From: Brevundimonas sp. UBA7635
GTDB lineage: Bacteria > Pseudomonadota > Alphaproteobacteria > Caulobacterales > Caulobacteraceae
Assembly: GCA_002483865.1 (NCBI GenBank)
Contig: DLIT01000094.1
Location: forward strand, 1 to 5,993
DNA: 5,993 nt
Reading direction: 5' to 3'
Shown: in pieces, positions 1 to 5,512 of the stretch
Position numbering within the stretch: position 1 is the stretch's first letter
Layout: every line of letters begins with the position of its first letter
The notes under the pieces: model-generated
What the model was told of the DNA's origin: nothing
What the model saw: only the letters and a program-made list of their open reading frames with translations
Database searches by the model: none
Translations under genes and position numbers: made by a program

Positions 1-260
1 GCCCGTGCCGAGGTCGCGGCCAGAGTGGTCGCCTCGACGCCGGAGCGCAGGGCCGCGCCGCGAGCCTGCAGGGTGGCTGCGCTCAGGGCTGCCGCCAGAC
101 GCGGCTCGAACAGCCTGCACTTGCTCTGGGCGGCAACCGCCACCGATCGCTCGTAATAGAGATTGGCCGCCCCCGCCTGCGCCGCCCCGGCCTGCAACAG
201 GATCAGGCTGGCCACGAGAGGGGCAGTGCTGGCACAAAGAAGGCGCGACAAAATCCACAT
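1..260 (-). CDS. Secreted hypothetical protein, 3' end cut off by the window edge
   Basis: An open frame of 86 codons runs leftward off the window without a stop. The start is well fixed: reading upstream in frame there is no other ATG, GTG or TTG before a TGA stop, so ATG at 260 is the only start. The N-terminus is a classic Sec signal peptide: Arg6, a hydrophobic core over about residues 7-23, and an AQA cleavage site after residue 29. The visible mature part begins GAANLYYERS, has one Cys at about residue 47, and is Ala/Arg-rich and probably helical. It should therefore be periplasmic or exported. No Shine-Dalgarno sequence precedes the ATG; an AAAGGAAGG stretch lies about 30 bases upstream, too far to serve. 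I do not recognise the family and assign no function. Confidence 0.72.
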   Translation of the reverse strand, partial: MWILSRLLCASTAPLVASLILLQAGAAQAGAANLYYERSVAVAAQSKCRLFEPRLAAALSAATLQARGAALRSGVEATTLAATSAR

Positions 261-264
261 AGGG

Positions 265-282
265 TCCGGATATAGTGCCCGA
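265..282. promoter_or_regulatory. Possible shared -10 region between divergent genes
   Basis: In the 57-base gap between the divergent genes starting at 260 (minus) and 318 (plus), the minus strand reads ACTATATC at 276-269. This matches 7 of 8 positions of the Caulobacter housekeeping -10 consensus GCTANAWC. The plus strand reads TATAGT at 271-276, also a fair -10. No convincing -35 is visible for either direction. If the minus -10 is used, transcription would begin at about 261-263, almost on the ATG at 260, which would fit that gene's lack of a Shine-Dalgarno sequence. This is a motif match only. Confidence 0.3.
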
Positions 283-317
283 ACCTTCCTTTCGCGTGTT
301 CAATCAGGGTTAGCGCT

Positions 318-644
318 TTGCTTCTATCCACAGATGTCTGGGTCAGCGGCCTGATCCGCCGGGCTGAACTGTCCGGGGCCTATGCCACCGTCGTGAAGAA
401 GGGCGATGCCCGTGCTGGCACGGTGATCGTCAAGGCCTACGACACCTCGAACCGGACCGCCCGGCTCTTTTCTGCCGTTACCGGCCAGGATGGCGAACCC
501 CAGTGGCTGCAACCCGTCACCAGCGACGTCGAAAGCGAACTGGACGCCTATATCGAGCGTCAGCGCCGCTATGACCCCGACCTGTGGGTGGTCGAAATCG
601 AAGACCGCGAAGGCCGCCATTTCCTCCAGGAAAAGGTGCAGTAA
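318..644 (+). CDS. DUF1491 family protein
   Basis: This encodes a 108-residue protein of the DUF1491 family, small cytosolic proteins of unknown function in Alphaproteobacteria. Family-like features are the N-terminal STDVWVSGLIRRAELSG (residues 4-20), the KKGDARAGTVIVK segment (27-39) and the C-terminal PDLWVVEIEDREGRHFL (87-103). The length is typical for the family. The start is TTG: the frame is open upstream to a TAG at 273 and contains no ATG or GTG, and homologues begin only a few residues before the DVWV motif. An AGGG at 306-309 lies 8 bases before the TTG and is a modest Shine-Dalgarno. There is no predicted membrane span or signal peptide. It is divergent from the secreted-protein gene on its left, and about 126 bases separate it from the next gene, so it is probably monocistronic. 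Confidence 0.85.
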   Translation: MLLSTDVWVSGLIRRAELSGAYATVVKKGDARAGTVIVKAYDTSNRTARLFSAVTGQDGEPQWLQPVTSDVESELDAYIERQRRYDPDLWVVEIEDREGRHFLQEKVQ

Positions 645-695
645 AGGCAGGGGCTGGCCCGGTCGGCATAACTAATGCTGCGTTCACCCCATTCA

Positions 696-722
696 TGAAC
701 CCGACCGCAAGTTCGGCGCGTT
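696..722 (+). promoter_or_regulatory. Possible EcfG/SigT (general stress response) promoter
   Basis: TGAAC at 696-700 and CGTT at 719-722 are separated by 18 bases. The alphaproteobacterial general stress sigma factor (EcfG; SigT in Caulobacter) recognises GGAAC, a spacer of about 16-17, then CGTT. The match here has one mismatch in the -35 and a slightly long spacer. It lies about 50 bases upstream of the start of the gene at 771 and points toward it. An imperfect dyad, GTTCA(682-686)/TGAAC(696-700), overlaps the -35. This is motif evidence only. Confidence 0.35.
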
Positions 723-770
723 AGTCAGGAAGCAGAGAGCCAGGGAGGCTCGCGGCGGGTGGACTCTACG

Positions 771-1160
771 ATGCTGTTCCTGATGAATGATGTGGTATTT
801 GACCTAGAAGAGGCCTGCCCCGCACCCAGCCACGACCTGCGCCGTTTTGCTCGCCTGGACCTGGAAGCGGTGATCGACCTGGGGTGCGAGCTCTTTTCCG
901 AGGAACCAAGCCTTCACCACAAGGAGCCCGTGCGCGCCCGGCGTCTTGCCTGGCTGATTGCGCACCGCTGCGAGGGCATCAATGCCGCCCGGTTCAGCGC
1001 GCCCGGGACCGGATGCGAACCCATGCTGGTCGAGCCGCGCCTGTGCGCCCTGCCCGCCCAGGTCATGGGACAACTGCAGGCACAGGCCCGTCATGGCTGC
1101 GACACTGGGGCCGCCAGCCGCGCTGCCGATCAGCTTGTCTGGAACCCTCAGCTCGCCTGA
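771..1160 (+). CDS. Hypothetical cytosolic protein, Caulobacterales type
   Basis: This encodes 129 residues from ATG 771, or 133 if the in-frame GTG at 759 is used. The GTG has an AGGGAGG at 742-748 ten bases upstream; the ATG has only GGTGG at 757-761. I prefer the ATG because the protein then begins with the hydrophobic, conserved-looking MLFLMNDVVFDL, but the start is open. The protein has no signal peptide. Residues 30-70 are acidic then basic (DLGCELFSEEP, RARRLAWLIAHR) and look helical, followed by a segment with Cys (GTGCEPMLVEPRL) and a tail ending DQLVWNPQLA. It resembles a family of short Caulobacterales hypothetical proteins, but this is from memory and no function is known to me. 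A possible stress-sigma promoter lies upstream. It converges with a small membrane-protein gene whose stop is 27 bases downstream; no clear terminator is visible in that gap. Confidence 0.72.
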   Translation: MLFLMNDVVFDLEEACPAPSHDLRRFARLDLEAVIDLGCELFSEEPSLHHKEPVRARRLAWLIAHRCEGINAARFSAPGTGCEPMLVEPRLCALPAQVMGQLQAQARHGCDTGAASRAADQLVWNPQLA

Positions 1161-1187
1161 CGTCCGACCAGCCAGGCCTTGCGGGCT

Positions 1188-1325
1188 TCAGAGCAGGCCG
1201 AACAGCATATGGACGCCCGTCGCAATCGCGATCATCAGACCAAAGCCCACGAGCAGGGGCACGACGGGGTGAAGCTCTCCCTTTACGCGATGAACGGACG
1301 ATCTGCCTGGATGCACCAGAGCCAT
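1188..1325 (-). CDS. 45-residue single-span membrane protein
   Basis: This is a short gene encoding 45 residues. The start is set by a near-perfect Shine-Dalgarno, GGGAGGT at 1338-1332 on the minus strand, six bases before ATG 1325; the frame stays open farther upstream but has no comparable site. The first 19 residues are basic and His-containing (MALVHPGRSS, then VHRVKGELHP). Residues 20-45 form one hydrophobic segment, VVPLLVGFGLMIAIATGVHM plus LFGLL, running to the C-terminus. This is the shape of a small inner-membrane protein with a cytoplasmic positive N-terminus, like accessory subunits of larger membrane complexes. I do not recognise a family, and none of the neighbours is an obvious partner. 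It is transcribed divergently from prfC and converges with the gene ending at 1160. Confidence 0.68.
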   Translation of the reverse strand: MALVHPGRSSVHRVKGELHPVVPLLVGFGLMIAIATGVHMLFGLL

Positions 1326-1410
1326 GGTCTTACCTCCCAGCGGCACCGGCCTCGTGGACCGGCGTCTCACAGCCTCAGCATGACCCCAAAAACCCTGCCA
1401 GGCGAAGGGG

Positions 1411-1430
1411 CTTTCACGCGAACGTGACAG
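1411..1430. repeat. Inverted repeat in the prfC divergent intergenic region
   Basis: TCACG-CGAA-CGTGA at 1414-1427 is a perfect 5-base dyad around a 4-base centre. Extending outward, one mismatched pair is followed by two more matching pairs, giving 7 of 8 matched pairs over 1411-1430. It lies between the divergent small membrane gene and prfC and could be an operator for either. A weak sigma-70-like pair for prfC (GTGACA at 1424-1429, CAAGAT at 1448-1453, spacer 18) would overlap its right arm. Function is inferred from position only. Confidence 0.4.
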
Positions 1431-1443
1431 TTTGGTAATGGTT

Positions 1444-1470
1444 GCGCCAAGATCGCGCCGCTTTTGGCGC
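1444..1470. repeat. Seven-base inverted repeat upstream of prfC
   Basis: GCGCCAA at 1444-1450 is the exact reverse complement of TTGGCGC at 1464-1470, with 13 bases between. An alternative hairpin pairs GCGCC at 1455-1459 with GGCGC at 1466-1470 around a 6-base loop. The site is 64 bases before the prfC start, so it could be a leader hairpin or a protein-binding dyad. No T-tract follows, so it is not an intrinsic terminator. Confidence 0.4.
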
Positions 1471-1533
1471 TCCAGACCGCCAGGACCACCAGACAAAGGT
1501 GACTTTCGGCCCGTCTCGCGCTAGGTGCGCCGC

Positions 1534-3165
1534 ATGTCGAAACTGACCCTTGCTGAAGAAGCTGGCCGCCGCCGGACCTTCGCCATCATCGCCCACCCGG
1601 ACGCCGGTAAAACCACGCTGACAGAGCATATCCTGCTGGCGGGCGGTGCTTTGCGCGCCGCCGGGGCCGTCAAGGCACGTGGCGAAAACCGACGCGCCCG
1701 CTCCGACTGGATGAAGATCGAAAAGGAACGCGGCATTTCTGTCACCGCCTCGGTGATGACGTTTGAGCATGAAGACATCATGTTCAACCTGCTCGACACG
1801 CCGGGCCACGAAGACTTCTCGGAAGATACCTATCGCACCCTGACCGCTGCCGACTGCGCCATCATGGTGCTGGACGCCGCCAAGGGTATCGAGCCTCAGA
1901 CACTGAAACTGTTTGAGGTCTGCCGCCTGCGCGACATTCCGATCATCACCTTCATCAACAAGCTGGACCGCGAAGCGCAGGACCCGATGGCCCTGCTGGA
2001 CGAGATCGCCTCTCGCCTTCAGCTGGACCCGGCCCCCATCTGGTGGCCTGCAGGCAGCGGCAACCGTCTGCGCGGTCTGGTCGAGGTCGGCACCGGCCGC
2101 TTCCAACCCTATGCCAAGAAGGTCGCAGGCTCGACCGATGACGCGGAACACCCCGCCGCCCTGCCCCTGACCGAAGCCGCCCAGTATTTCGAGGCGGGCG
2201 AACAGGAAGAAACCGCCGAGGCTCTGGAGCTGGTCGAGGCGGGCTATCCTAACTTTGATCGCCAGTCCTTCCGGGAAGGCCACCTGACGCCAGTGCTCTG
2301 GGGTTCGGCCCTTCGTCACTTCGGTATCGAAGACCTGCTGCGAGCCATTGGCGAATGGGCCCCTGCGCCCAAGGTCATGCCGGCCCGCAAGGAGGCCCCG
2401 CCGGAGACCCGCAATGCCCCAGCCCCCGAGGTCATTGAGGTTTCGCCCAGCCAGACGGAGGTCACCGGCTTTGTGTTCAAGGTCCAGGCCAACATGGACC
2501 CCAACCACCGCGACCGCATCGCCATGTTCCGTATGGCTTCGGGCACCTTCAAGCGCGGCATGAAGCTCAAGGTCCAGAACACCGGCAAGCAGCTCAGCGT
2601 CAACGCGCCGATGATGTTCTTTGCCTCGGACCGTGAGCTGGCCGAGGAGGCCTATGCAGGCGATGTCATCGGCATCCCCAACCACGGCGTCCTGCGCGTC
2701 GGTGACAGCCTGTCCGAAAGCGGCCTTGTGCGCTTTGCGGGCCTGCCGAACTTTGCCCCGGAAATCCTGCAACGTGTCCGCGTCAAGGACCCGCTCAAGG
2801 CCAAGCACCTGAAGAAGGCGCTGGAAGGTCTGGCCGAGGAAGGCGTGACCCAGCTGTTCCGTCCCGAACTGGGAGCCGACTTCATCGTCGGGGCCGTCGG
2901 CCAGCTTCAGTTCGAGGTCATGGCCGACCGCCTGAGCGAGGAATACAACCTCGACGTCATGTTTGAGCCCAGCCCCTATGCTGAAGCTCGCTGGGTTGCG
3001 GGTGAAAAGGCCGATCTGGATGACTTTGCGGGCAAGTACCGCCCGCAGATGGCCGCCGATATCGACCAGGCCCCGGTCTTCCTGGCCAAGTCCAGCTGGG
3101 AAACCGGCTATGTCTCGGAACGCTTCCCCAAGATCACCTTCACCAAGACGAGGGAACGGGGTTAG
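1534..3165 (+). CDS. prfC: Peptide chain release factor 3 (RF3)
   Basis: RF3 is a translational GTPase that removes the class I release factors RF1/RF2 from the ribosome after peptide release. The 543-residue product shows the G motifs in order: P-loop AHPDAGKT (20-27), G2 in ERGISVTAS (65-73), G3 DTPGHEDF (88-95), G4 NKLDR (142-146) and G5-like GSA (257-259). The family-typical GFVFKVQANMDPNHRDR (312-328) and FRPELGADFIVGAVGQLQF (442-460) follow. The E. coli protein is 529 residues; the extra length sits in a Pro/Glu-rich linker at about 280-310, between the G domain and domain II. I chose ATG 1534 because AGGTG at 1523-1527 then sits as Shine-Dalgarno seven bases upstream; the in-frame GTG at 1525 would overlap it. 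The gene appears intact and monocistronic, with two inverted repeats upstream and a strong terminator after it. Confidence 0.96.
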   Translation: MSKLTLAEEAGRRRTFAIIAHPDAGKTTLTEHILLAGGALRAAGAVKARGENRRARSDWMKIEKERGISVTASVMTFEHEDIMFNLLDTPGHEDFSEDTYRTLTAADCAIMVLDAAKGIEPQTLKLFEVCRLRDIPIITFINKLDREAQDPMALLDEIASRLQLDPAPIWWPAGSGNRLRGLVEVGTGRFQPYAKKVAGSTDDAEHPAALPLTEAAQYFEAGEQEETAEALELVEAGYPNFDRQSFREGHLTPVLWGSALRHFGIEDLLRAIGEWAPAPKVMPARKEAPPETRNAPAPEVIEVSPSQTEVTGFVFKVQANMDPNHRDRIAMFRMASGTFKRGMKLKVQNTGKQLSVNAPMMFFASDRELAEEAYAGDVIGIPNHGVLRVGDSLSESGLVRFAGLPNFAPEILQRVRVKDPLKAKHLKKALEGLAEEGVTQLFRPELGADFIVGAVGQLQFEVMADRLSEEYNLDVMFEPSPYAEARWVAGEKADLDDFAGKYRPQMAADIDQAPVFLAKSSWETGYVSERFPKITFTKTRERG

Positions 3166-3172
3166 GACCTGC

Positions 3173-3201
3173 AAGGGGGAGGCCGCTGCCTTCCCCTTTT
3201 T
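3173..3201 (+). terminator. Rho-independent terminator of prfC
   Basis: An 11-base-pair stem (AAGGGGGAGGC at 3173-3183 with GCCTTCCCCTT at 3188-3198, including one G-U pair) closes a CGCT loop and runs into a five-T tract at 3197-3201. It starts seven bases after the prfC stop codon and should insulate ada, 67 bases farther on, from prfC transcription. Confidence 0.9.
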
Positions 3202-3243
3202 CATTACGGCATAATAGACGCCCGAAAATCGGCGGCATTGATC

Positions 3244-3265
3244 GAGGGTTGGGTTTAAAACCCTC
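3244..3265 (+). promoter_or_regulatory. Dyad immediately upstream of ada
   Basis: GAGGGTT at 3244-3250 pairs perfectly with AACCCTC at 3259-3265 around an 8-base loop. A nested alternative pairs GGGTTT (3251-3256) with AAACCC (3258-3263). The dyad ends two bases before the ada ATG at 3268. The only purine-rich Shine-Dalgarno-like stretch, GAGGG at 3244-3248, is 19 bases from the ATG and is one arm of the dyad. It could act as an operator or as an RNA hairpin affecting initiation. A possible -10, CATAAT, is at 3210-3215. I see no copy of the E. coli-type Ada box in this gap. Confidence 0.45.
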
Positions 3266-3267
3266 TC

Positions 3268-4329
3268 ATGCTGTTCGACCTGCCCAGTGATGATGTCCTG
3301 TATGACGCGCTTGTGGCGCGCGATGACCGCTATGATGGCCAGGTCTTTGTCTGCGTGGCCTCGACCGGCATCTTCTGTCGCCTGACCTGCCCCGCGCGAA
3401 AGCCACTGCGCCAGAACTGCCGCTTCTTTGGCACCGTGGGTGAGTGCATGGAGGTTGGCTTTCGGCCGTGTAAACGCTGCCATCCGGTCGAGGCGGCGGC
3501 GGGGGCCGACCCCACGGTGGCGGCCCTGCTCAAGGCCCTGGACGCCGAGCCGAACCGTCGCTGGTCAGAGCCGGATCTGGTGCGGATGGGCTATGACCTG
3601 TCCACCGTGCGCCGGGCGTTTAAACGGCATTTCGGCATGACCTTTCTGGAAATGGCCCGCCAGCGCCGTATCCGCGAAGGCTTTGAAACCTTGCAGGTCG
3701 GAGGCTCGGTAATGAGCGCCCAACTGGATGCCAGCTTTGAATCCCCCAGCGCCTTTCGCACCGCCTTTGCCCGGCTGGTCGGCTGTGCTCCCGGCGACTT
3801 GAAAACGGACGCCCTGATGCGGGCGACCTGGATTCCGACACCGCTGGGCGACATGATTGCGGTCTCCAGCGCCACCCACCTGCACCTGCTGGAGTTCGTG
3901 GACCGCAAGGGTCTGCCCGCAGAACTGAAGAAGCTCCTGGCGGCTACCCCCGGCGGTCTGGGCATCGGTCGCTTTGGCCCGGCTGAACAGGCGGAGGCCG
4001 AACTGGATGACTATTTCGCCGCGCGCTCGGCCCGGTTCGAGACGCCCCTCGCCTTCCACGGCAGCGATTTCTATCAGAAGGTCTGGCGAGCCTTGCAGAC
4101 CATTCCGCCGGGCGAGACCCGATCCTATGGCGAGATCGCCCGCCAGATTGACCAGCCGACGGCCGTGCGGGCCGTGGCCCGGGCCAATGGCTGCAACCAG
4201 ATCGCCCTGATGATCCCCTGCCACCGGGTGATCGGGGCCGACGGCTCCCTGACCGGCTATGCGGGTGGTCTGTGGCGCAAACAGAGGCTGATAGAAATCG
4301 AGCGCCAGTTGAAGGCCCGGGCAGCCTAG
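3268..4329 (+). CDS. ada: Bifunctional Ada: alkylated-DNA repair methyltransferase and transcriptional activator
   Basis: Ada repairs methyl phosphotriesters and O6-methylguanine by irreversible transfer of the alkyl group to its own cysteines; methylation of the N-terminal cysteine turns it into an activator of adaptive-response genes. The 353-residue product has all three parts. The zinc domain (about 8-75) carries the four cysteines in FCRLTC (Cys37, Cys41) and PCKRC (Cys68, Cys71); Cys37 corresponds to E. coli Cys38, the phosphotriester acceptor. An AraC-type helix-turn-helix region follows at about 84-178 (FKRHFGMTFLEMARQRRIRE at 118-137). The C-terminal methyltransferase domain (about 187-345) has the active-site PCHRV with acceptor Cys318, the conserved RAVARANGCN (301-310) and the downstream GYAGGLWRK. 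Length matches the E. coli protein (about 354). It is preceded by the prfC terminator, and its stop overlaps that of the convergent membrane gene. Confidence 0.96.
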   Translation: MLFDLPSDDVLYDALVARDDRYDGQVFVCVASTGIFCRLTCPARKPLRQNCRFFGTVGECMEVGFRPCKRCHPVEAAAGADPTVAALLKALDAEPNRRWSEPDLVRMGYDLSTVRRAFKRHFGMTFLEMARQRRIREGFETLQVGGSVMSAQLDASFESPSAFRTAFARLVGCAPGDLKTDALMRATWIPTPLGDMIAVSSATHLHLLEFVDRKGLPAELKKLLAATPGGLGIGRFGPAEQAEAELDDYFAARSARFETPLAFHGSDFYQKVWRALQTIPPGETRSYGEIARQIDQPTAVRAVARANGCNQIALMIPCHRVIGADGSLTGYAGGLWRKQRLIEIERQLKARAA

Positions 4330-4937
4330 AGCCGGGGTCTGGCCCACCACGTCTGGAAGGCCGGAAGGAAGAACTGGACCAGGGGTCCGATCAGCAGGGC
4401 AAAGGCCACCGTGCCCACCCCGACCACACCGCCCAACAGCCAGCCGGACGCCAACACCACCACCTCGACCAGCATCCGCGAAACCCGGATCGACCAACCG
4501 AACCTCTGGTTCAGGCCGATCATCAGCCCGTCGCGCGGCCCGGTGCCCATGCCTGCGCCAATATAGGCCGCCGTCCCCAGGCCACAGAGCACCAGTCCGA
4601 CCGACAGGGCCCCGACGCGCACCGCCAGGCCCTCAAGCCCGGGCAACAGCCACAGGAACAGGTCCATCGACAGGCCGATCACCAGGATGTTGCAGATCGT
4701 GCCGATGCCCGGCCTTTGCCGCAGCGGAATCCACAGCAGCATGACCACGACGCCCGACAGGATGCTGATTACGCCCAGGCTCAGCCCCGTGCGCTGTGAC
4801 AGCCCCTGATGGAACACGTTCCAGGGATCCAGCCCCAGATGGGCATGAACCATCAGCGCCGCACCCAGACCAAAGGTGCACAGGCCAACGATCAACTGCA
4901 AAAATCTTAAACCCCACATGAAGCTGTCATGCCCCAT
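4326..4937 (-). CDS. yczE: YczE-family (COG2364) multispanning membrane protein
   Basis: This encodes a 203-residue hydrophobic protein with about five or six predicted membrane spans (roughly 11-32, 54-72, 79-99, 106-129, 154-172 and 175-192). It resembles the uncharacterised YczE/COG2364 inner-membrane family in length and in the motifs HLGLDPWNVFHQGLSQ (33-48), GMGTGPRDGLMIGLNQRFG (129-147) and VGVGTVAFALLIGPLVQFF (172-190). The substrate is unknown; a transport role is often guessed but not shown. Residues 34-56 and 130-152 are an internal repeat. The start may be ATG 4937, which abuts the TGA of a small upstream ORF, or ATG 4919 (MWGLRFLQL); neither has a strong Shine-Dalgarno, so coupled translation is plausible. 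The stop overlaps the ada stop by four bases. Confidence 0.85.
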   Translation of the reverse strand: MGHDSFMWGLRFLQLIVGLCTFGLGAALMVHAHLGLDPWNVFHQGLSQRTGLSLGVISILSGVVVMLLWIPLRQRPGIGTICNILVIGLSMDLFLWLLPGLEGLAVRVGALSVGLVLCGLGTAAYIGAGMGTGPRDGLMIGLNQRFGWSIRVSRMLVEVVVLASGWLLGGVVGVGTVAFALLIGPLVQFFLPAFQTWWARPRL

Positions 4938-5057
4938 TCAGGCTCGGGCTGACAGGACCATTTCGATCATGGCCTCGTCCATACTCAGCTTTCCAAAAGA
5001 CGTGAAAACAGCGCTATCCCACGCCGCCGATGCCCATTTATGGACTACCTGGGCCAT
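4938..5057 (-). CDS. Small 39-residue ORF directly upstream of yczE
   Basis: This short frame starts at ATG 5057 and ends in TGA at 4938, so the stop codon directly abuts the yczE ATG at 4937. A good Shine-Dalgarno, AAAAGGG at 5070-5064 on the minus strand, sits six bases before the ATG. The peptide begins MAQVVHKWASAAWDS and ends MDEAMIEMVLSARA. It is Ala/Met-rich with two Trp, probably amphipathic helix, with no signal peptide or membrane span. Third-position GC is about 63%, lower than in the long genes, so coding status is not certain. It could be a real small protein, a leader peptide that couples translation into yczE, or chance. I do not recognise a family. Confidence 0.45.
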   Translation of the reverse strand: MAQVVHKWASAAWDSAVFTSFGKLSMDEAMIEMVLSARA

Positions 5058-5132
5058 CAAATGCCCTTTTCAGTTGCACGCTGGCGTGGTTCTGTGGAGC
5101 TCGCTTATTCCGAGACATCGGGAGCCCCTTGG

Positions 5133-5474
5133 ATGGTCTTAGCTGCGATTGCCGCTGCCCTGGCAGTCTGGGCCATGCCCCAGACCCAGACGGCGCTCGC
5201 CTATGACGAGGCACTGCGCTGCGCTGGCCTGACCCAGGCTGCATCCGAGCTCGAGGGTGGCGAAAGCCGCTATGGCCGCAGCCTGGCGGACGCTGCGCTC
5301 TACTGGACTCTGTTCGCAATGCAGAGCGCCCAGGCCAACGGTCGCACCCCCAGCCAGGCCGAGGCCGAACAGGTGCGCGCCCGCCTGACCTCTGTCCGGC
5401 AGCTGACACGGGGTGACAGCAACGCCCGCAAACAGCTGCAAGAGTGCCGCCAGAAGACGCCGCAGATGGGCTGA
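5133..5474 (+). CDS. Small secreted hypothetical protein
   Basis: From ATG 5133 this encodes 113 residues. The first 23 form a signal peptide (hydrophobic core AAIAAALAVWA, then an ALA cleavage site before YDEALRC). The same frame is open back to an ATG at 5040, but that start would add 31 residues before the signal sequence. ATG 5133 has a GGGAG at 5120-5124 eight bases upstream, so I prefer it, although this signal peptide lacks an N-terminal Lys/Arg. The mature part of about 90 residues is helical, with two cysteines (30 and 105) that could form a disulfide in the periplasm, and contains SELEGGESRYGRSLADAALY (38-57). It resembles small exported proteins of Caulobacterales, but I cannot name a family. 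It is divergent from the small ORF/yczE unit. Confidence 0.72.
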   Translation: MVLAAIAAALAVWAMPQTQTALAYDEALRCAGLTQAASELEGGESRYGRSLADAALYWTLFAMQSAQANGRTPSQAEAEQVRARLTSVRQLTRGDSNARKQLQECRQKTPQMG

Positions 5475-5512
5475 GCCTGCCCTTCCGGAAGGCCGATCAA
5501 AAAATCTTCGAT

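Noticed and set aside
324..332. CTATCCACA, one mismatch from a DnaA box
   Set aside because: It is a single copy inside the first codons of the DUF1491 gene with no clustering or AT-rich region; chance match.
1414..3483. A 689-codon open frame on the minus strand across prfC and the start of ada
   Set aside because: It lies antisense to two unmistakable genes (prfC and ada), crosses their intergenic terminator, and shows no recognisable motif. Long antisense frames are expected in GC-rich coding DNA.
3565..4497. A 310-codon minus-strand frame across ada and the end of yczE
   Set aside because: It is antisense to ada and out of frame with yczE; the Gly/Ala/Arg-rich translation has no family features.
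4272..4799. A 175-codon plus-strand frame opposite yczE
   Set aside because: Its translation is Gln/His/Pro-rich low-complexity, typical of the complement of a membrane-protein gene; the minus-strand frame has clear family motifs.
4810..4823. Perfect 14-base palindrome TGGAACACGTTCCA
   Set aside because: It lies inside the yczE coding region and encodes the conserved WNVFH segment, so the protein sequence explains it.
5074..5110. TTGCAC and GCTTATTC as a promoter for the secreted-protein gene
   Set aside because: The spacing of about 25 bases is too long for a sigma-70 type promoter.
4876..5142. An 88-codon plus-strand frame between yczE and the secreted-protein gene
   Set aside because: It starts inside yczE on the opposite strand, has no good Shine-Dalgarno, and competes with the better-supported minus-strand small ORF.
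5481..5500. Palindrome CCTTCCGGAAGG followed by an A-tract after the secreted-protein gene
   Set aside because: The stem is only four pairs if a loop is allowed, and the tract is A rather than T on the coding strand, so it is not a convincing terminator for that gene.
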